A stretch of DNA of 64,000 nt. It comes from Cryptomeria japonica. Lineage: Eukaryota > Streptophyta > Pinopsida > Cupressales > Cupressaceae. The translations under genes were made by a program, and so were the position numbers. The notes under the pieces are model-generated. The model was not told where the DNA came from, did no database searches, and worked only from the letters and a program-made list of their open reading frames with translations. Of this stretch, positions 60,000 to 64,000 are shown piece after piece (positions within the stretch are counted from its first letter, which is position 1; each line of letters opens with the position of its first letter). Location: contig NC_081411.1 of NCBI RefSeq assembly GCF_030272615.1, forward strand, positions 183,914,977 through 183,978,976, read 5' to 3'.

Positions 60000-60770
60000 A
60001 TAGATTGGAAGCCCTCACTAAAGTGGATTCTATAGCTTGTATTTTGGTAATGAAAGATGTAAATATTAGAGGTTTTGGGTTGCGACTAATGATTTAGCCA
60101 AAAATATTGATAAGTGGGAAGGAATGGAGGAGGAACTAAAGCGACTCTATGATAACATTGACCATAAGGAAAATATGAAGGAGAGAATGAAGGCTAACGA
60201 AGTGTTGTACAATGACTGTGTCCCTTAAAAGGAAAACAAAGGAAGTAATGGCTTGGACAATGAAATGTTTAAAAATAAGTTGTTATTTCTATCAACCATT
60301 GAGGAAGAAATTGACAAGAGGCAAGCAAGAATGAAGTGGTGTTTCCCCTACTATTGGTTTAGAGGCATTGATGTATAGGGTAAAAGTGACTTTGGAGTCC
60401 CTTGCTATTTCATCTAGTAAAGGATGAAACAAGAGGTTCTCCTTTGATAAAGTGAAGGCTATGAGATAGGACTTAAATATTGAGAAGCCTCCCACTAGAT
60501 AGGCCATCGATTTGTGCCTTCGATGGGGGTGGGTTTGTTAGTTTTTTTCTTTGTTTGTCTATAGTCTAGCCTAGTCTTCGGATTTTGTGGTGTATAGTTT
60601 TGTGTGCTTGCTAGGTTCTATTCCTTTTTGGCTACTAGTACTTAGGTTTTGAGTTCTCACTCCTCGTGAGTCCCATGGTTTTTATCACTTTTTTAATGTA
60701 GTAGTTATGTAATGGTTCGAGCCTCTCCTGGTTGAATCTAATCAAAACATATTCCTTCCACTTGGCATAA
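60000..60770 (+). other. Possible retroelement relic with coiled-coil frame and 3'-tail-like end
   Basis: One plus-strand frame around 60095-60225 reads NIDKWEGMEEELKRLYDN, KENMKERMKANEVLYND, a charged helical stretch, before a stop. Downstream (60520-60750) the sequence is T/G-rich with TAATGGTTCGAGCCTCTCCTGG, which looks like the 3' tail of plant non-LTR elements. No reverse transcriptase or endonuclease is visible, so the identity is open. Confidence 0.3.
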
Positions 60771-60896
60771 CCTTATTATAATTCACTCAAAAAATTAGTT
60801 TCTCCACTTTGGTTCTATTATCTCCAGTTAAATATTTATTATGATGTGTCATAGCATACATCATAATTTGGCCAACAAGTGTATTACCCTATTATA

Positions 60897-61330
60897 TGTT
60901 GGCATTTGGCATAACTAATGCAAATCAGGTGATGCAGTTGAAGTTGGATGATTGCACCGGTAAAGGATAGAAGTCTATTTGTGATGAAGAGATTGAGATT
61001 CTATGAATAGATGACATGATTAGTTATTTGTGTTGTTATTGCTGACAACTGATGTTCCTAATATTTCTGTTTGTCATCTAAATGATTTGGTTTACCGAAA
61101 GATAGGGTATACCGACAGTGAGCTAAAGTTTGTGAAATAAGACTTTAACCGGTAAAACAAAGTTATTTGATTGGATCGGTTGATTGGCGATGATTGGTGA
61201 TTTGCGGTTTGGATGGTGAACTTGTATCATGGAAAGGTATCTATGATCGGAACCGAAACATGAGCAAAAGCATGAACAAAAGCATTCAAAACTAATAAAA
61301 TGATTAATTATTAGAACAAGATTATATGCC
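60897..61330 (+). mobile_element. LTR fragment of the TGTTGGCAT family
   Basis: Starts TGTTGGCATTTGGCATAAC and carries CACCGGTAAAGG and ACCGGTAAAAC words like the LTR-like pieces at 38147 and 45905. The right end is uncertain and no partner LTR is present. Confidence 0.45.
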
Positions 61331-61334
61331 ATTC

Positions 61335-63400
61335 TCATGAATAGAATACAATAAAATAAAATGAGTATAAGCTGTCAGTTGAACAAGAAGCATCTTCTTA
61401 GCCCCATCTGTAAAAGCAAGAATCGAAGGAATCTGAAAATGTCTTTGCTCAAACCAAAGGAAGGTGTTTTAATTCTATTTTTGACAAGTCCCTGAATTCT
61501 GAAGTTAAATTCTTTCTAGGGGAATCATAAGATAGTCTAGAGATGTCATCATGTTTGTTATGGCTTCACCTTTGGTACCCGTATATATATTCTGGACAAT
61601 ATTCCTCCAATTCAAATCACATGATGCATTCACATCACATGAGTTTCAGTTTACAACCAACAATTCTTTCATGGATTCTGCTTCAAAATATACAATTTAA
61701 GCATCAGGCATGGATATTTCATTTATTTGTTGCAATTAAGTTCTTATAATCAAATGATTGATTAGTTTAGTTTAAAGATAAAATAAATTTTATAATAAAA
61801 TTTAAAATAATAAAAATAAATACATTTAGTTAACATTAGTGTTTAATAGATAGTTGTCTAATGTTTTGATCTCATATGTGTGAAAGAAGAATGATGAAAT
61901 TTTAATTAGGTCATTTAAAAAATTTAGTGTATCGATCTAACACATTGTAAAATTGATCTAAAGTGTTATGGATCAAACCTTTTAATCAGAGTAGAAATGG
62001 CATGTTTTGCCTCAATTACTAATGTTTCAAGATGTGTAAAGGCTATCAATATTTTAAAATACCTAGGGAAAACCACTAGATTGCAAGAGTCTTATTCTCC
62101 TAGATTGACAACCTTAAATAGATTGAGGTTGGAATTGTGGAAATGATCAAAGATGTCACTCTTCAGTCATCCATCGTGAATAGATTGAGATTACAATTGT
62201 AGAAATGATCAAAGATATCACTCTTCAATCATCCACCTTGTCATATGATATTTTGATGTAAAATTATGTTACCTTTAATGATAAAAAATAAAGTGCTTTT
62301 AGAATGATTCTCTTCTCAATGCATGTAATTTTGAAATATTAATTGCTTGTAAATCAATTTACATTAAATATCTTTAAATATCACGACATAATGACTAATA
62401 ATGTGTCAAATAAACTCATAACAAATATAAAATATAAAAGAGTCAATAAAATTTTAACAGCATGGAGAAATATATAAAAGTTCAAAAGCCATTCTGTAAG
62501 TCACATTCTAAGGTTTTGAAGAAAATTTAAATCAGAACATTTGCATCCAATCCACGTCAACTTACACGTAAAAAGAAAGCGTGATTCCAACCAAACAGAA
62601 GTAGGGAAGTCGAATGTCAGAAGTGAAATCAAGTGTCTCCTTACAAAATTAAAGCATTCTACCGTAACACATCGAGACTCACATTGCCACTGTGGGTGGA
62701 ATCTCCTCACAACCTCCTTTTGTTCATTTTATTTATCTTTGAACTGAAGCTATCTATTGTCTTTAGCAGTCAGGGCAATATAACCTATTTTCTTCTGAAG
62801 ACATGGCATAAAACACAAGTCGAATTATTTAGTGATGTTATAAAGTAGCGTGTTGGCTAGCGTTGAAGGCAGCAACACAAATTAGTCTAGGGGACTAATT
62901 AGTGAATATCTAAATGAGTTATAGGTGTGTGGATTAATAAGGAGAGGTCATGTGTCTCTAGATGACATGTTTATAATCTGTCCAATGTGTCTAGTAATGA
63001 GGCCTATATTTACTAAGGCATATAGCTAATATAATACAAAGGATGCTATGCATTTGCTTTCTATTAGTTACAAGTATGAAGATGTTCTATAAGAACTCTT
63101 ATCCTCCACTCATTATATCTCATAGAATGCTATAATGATAATTGATCTTTCAAGGTCTAGTTATAATTAATATAGCGCATTGATAATTAATAGAATGATG
63201 ACATCTACAAGTTTCTAACATAAAGTAGTGAAATTTAGAATTATTTTGGTAGGTTTGTTTATAGAAGATGAAGCTCAAGGTGACCAAGGTTCTTTATTAT
63301 CATTGAAGGAGTACATTTAGGTAGCTGTTATGGGGATATATTAAGAGGCCATGAATAGAATAGAAAAAAATTAATCTCTTATGCTATTATTCTTATCTAC
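61335..63400. other. Intergenic DNA, no supported gene
   Basis: AT-rich. A near-duplicate of about 85 bp occurs around 62105-62235 (AGATTGAGRTT and AATGATCAAAGATRTCACTCTTCA twice). Frames at 62501-62848 on both strands overlap each other and match no family I know. Confidence 0.55.
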
Positions 63401-63449
63401 AGGTAGATAGTGGGTTTAATGAAGAGAGAGAGAGTCCATTATCTACAAA

Positions 63450-63462
63450 TTATCTATGTATG

Positions 63463-63496
<34 letters not shown>

Positions 63497-63502
63497 CATG
63501 TA

Positions 63503-63551
<49 letters not shown>

Positions 63552-63556
63552 GTGTT

Positions 63557-63599
<43 letters not shown>

Positions 63600-63798
63600 C
63601 TGTGTATGTATTTGCACACACACACACACACGCATACATATATAGATATATGTATATATGCATATGTATATGTATATATGTATGTATATATATTTATATG
63701 TGTGTATATATATGTACATATGTGTATGTGTATGTGTATGTGTATGCGTATGTCTATATATATATGTATATACATATACATATACATATACATATACG

Positions 63799-63833
<35 letters not shown>

Positions 63834-63915
63834 GTATACATATACATATACATATATACATACACACACACATACATATACATATACATATACACATACA
63901 TATATTCATGTAGTG
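63450..63915. repeat. Compound TATG / TGTATG / CATATA microsatellite
   Basis: TATG tetramers (63452-63500), then TGTATG hexamers (about 63500-63600), CA and TA tracts, more TGTATG, then CATATA hexamers (about 63770-63900), which are nearly the reverse complement of the first part. All long frames here on both strands (Val/Cys/Tyr/Ile/His repeats) are by-products. Confidence 0.95.
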
Positions 63916-64000
63916 CTTTTTGGCCAATCAATTTTATATTTTATTGTAGTTATATTGATTGAAAGTAAGTATATGTGGAAATTCTCCTTACACTAAAATT

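Noticed and set aside
63410-63996. Long Val/Cys, Tyr/Thr and His/Ile frames at the right edge
   Set aside because: All come from the TATG/TGTATG microsatellite.

Overview
This is a eukaryotic nuclear window, very probably from a conifer or other gymnosperm. It is AT-rich, gene-poor and made mostly of old, nested LTR retrotransposons, with one intron-containing plant gene and several dead copies of it. The species cannot be read from the sequence, and a repeat-rich angiosperm cannot be excluded. There is no operon, CRISPR array or other prokaryotic structure.

The one convincing intact gene is at 54650-57353 (+): three exons that join in frame to a 660-residue ankyrin-repeat membrane protein with a C-terminal PGG domain (ACD6/ITN1-like). 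Three broken relatives lie upstream: copy 0 (about 490-1259 plus 7408-7431), copy A (7432-8469) and copy B (32369-34099). A and B share 3' flanks and an attached piece of retrotransposon, so they look like a segmental duplication.

The left half is a set of nested insertions that can be resolved by their target-site duplications (TSDs). A Ty1/copia element (1260-7407, TSD ancestral AAATG) sits in copy 0 and itself holds a 1.2-kb solo-LTR-like insert (5345-6528, TSD RCATC). Element X (about 8470-32345, minus strand, about 6.1 kb without insertions) has a copia-like gag with coiled coil and zinc knuckles, then a long unrecognised coding region, and no reverse transcriptase. X was hit by a gag/protease-only Ty3/gypsy element (10675-16505, minus, TSD CTCTG) and by a Reina/CRM-like chromovirus (19027-30950, plus, TSD CTATC). 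The chromovirus was in turn hit by a 4.2-kb solo LTR (20566-24799, TSD AGGAG). All coding regions of these elements carry stops, frameshifts or lost catalytic residues.

The right half (34.6-54 kb and 57.9-64 kb) is mostly AT-rich intergenic DNA. It holds degenerate GA/CT-rich blocks, a 168-bp tandem array built from 84-bp half-units (about 41350-42250), LTR-like fragments (38147-39530, 45905-47293, 60897-61330), a tRNA-derived SINE-like fragment (47296-47372), an orphan 245-codon ORF (51108-51845, minus), a PPR pseudogene fragment (about 58410-58715, minus) and a TATG/CATA microsatellite at the right edge. I saw no new defence or metabolic system. The most novel candidates are the unknown reading frame of element X, the orphan ORF at 51 kb and the two structured tandem arrays.
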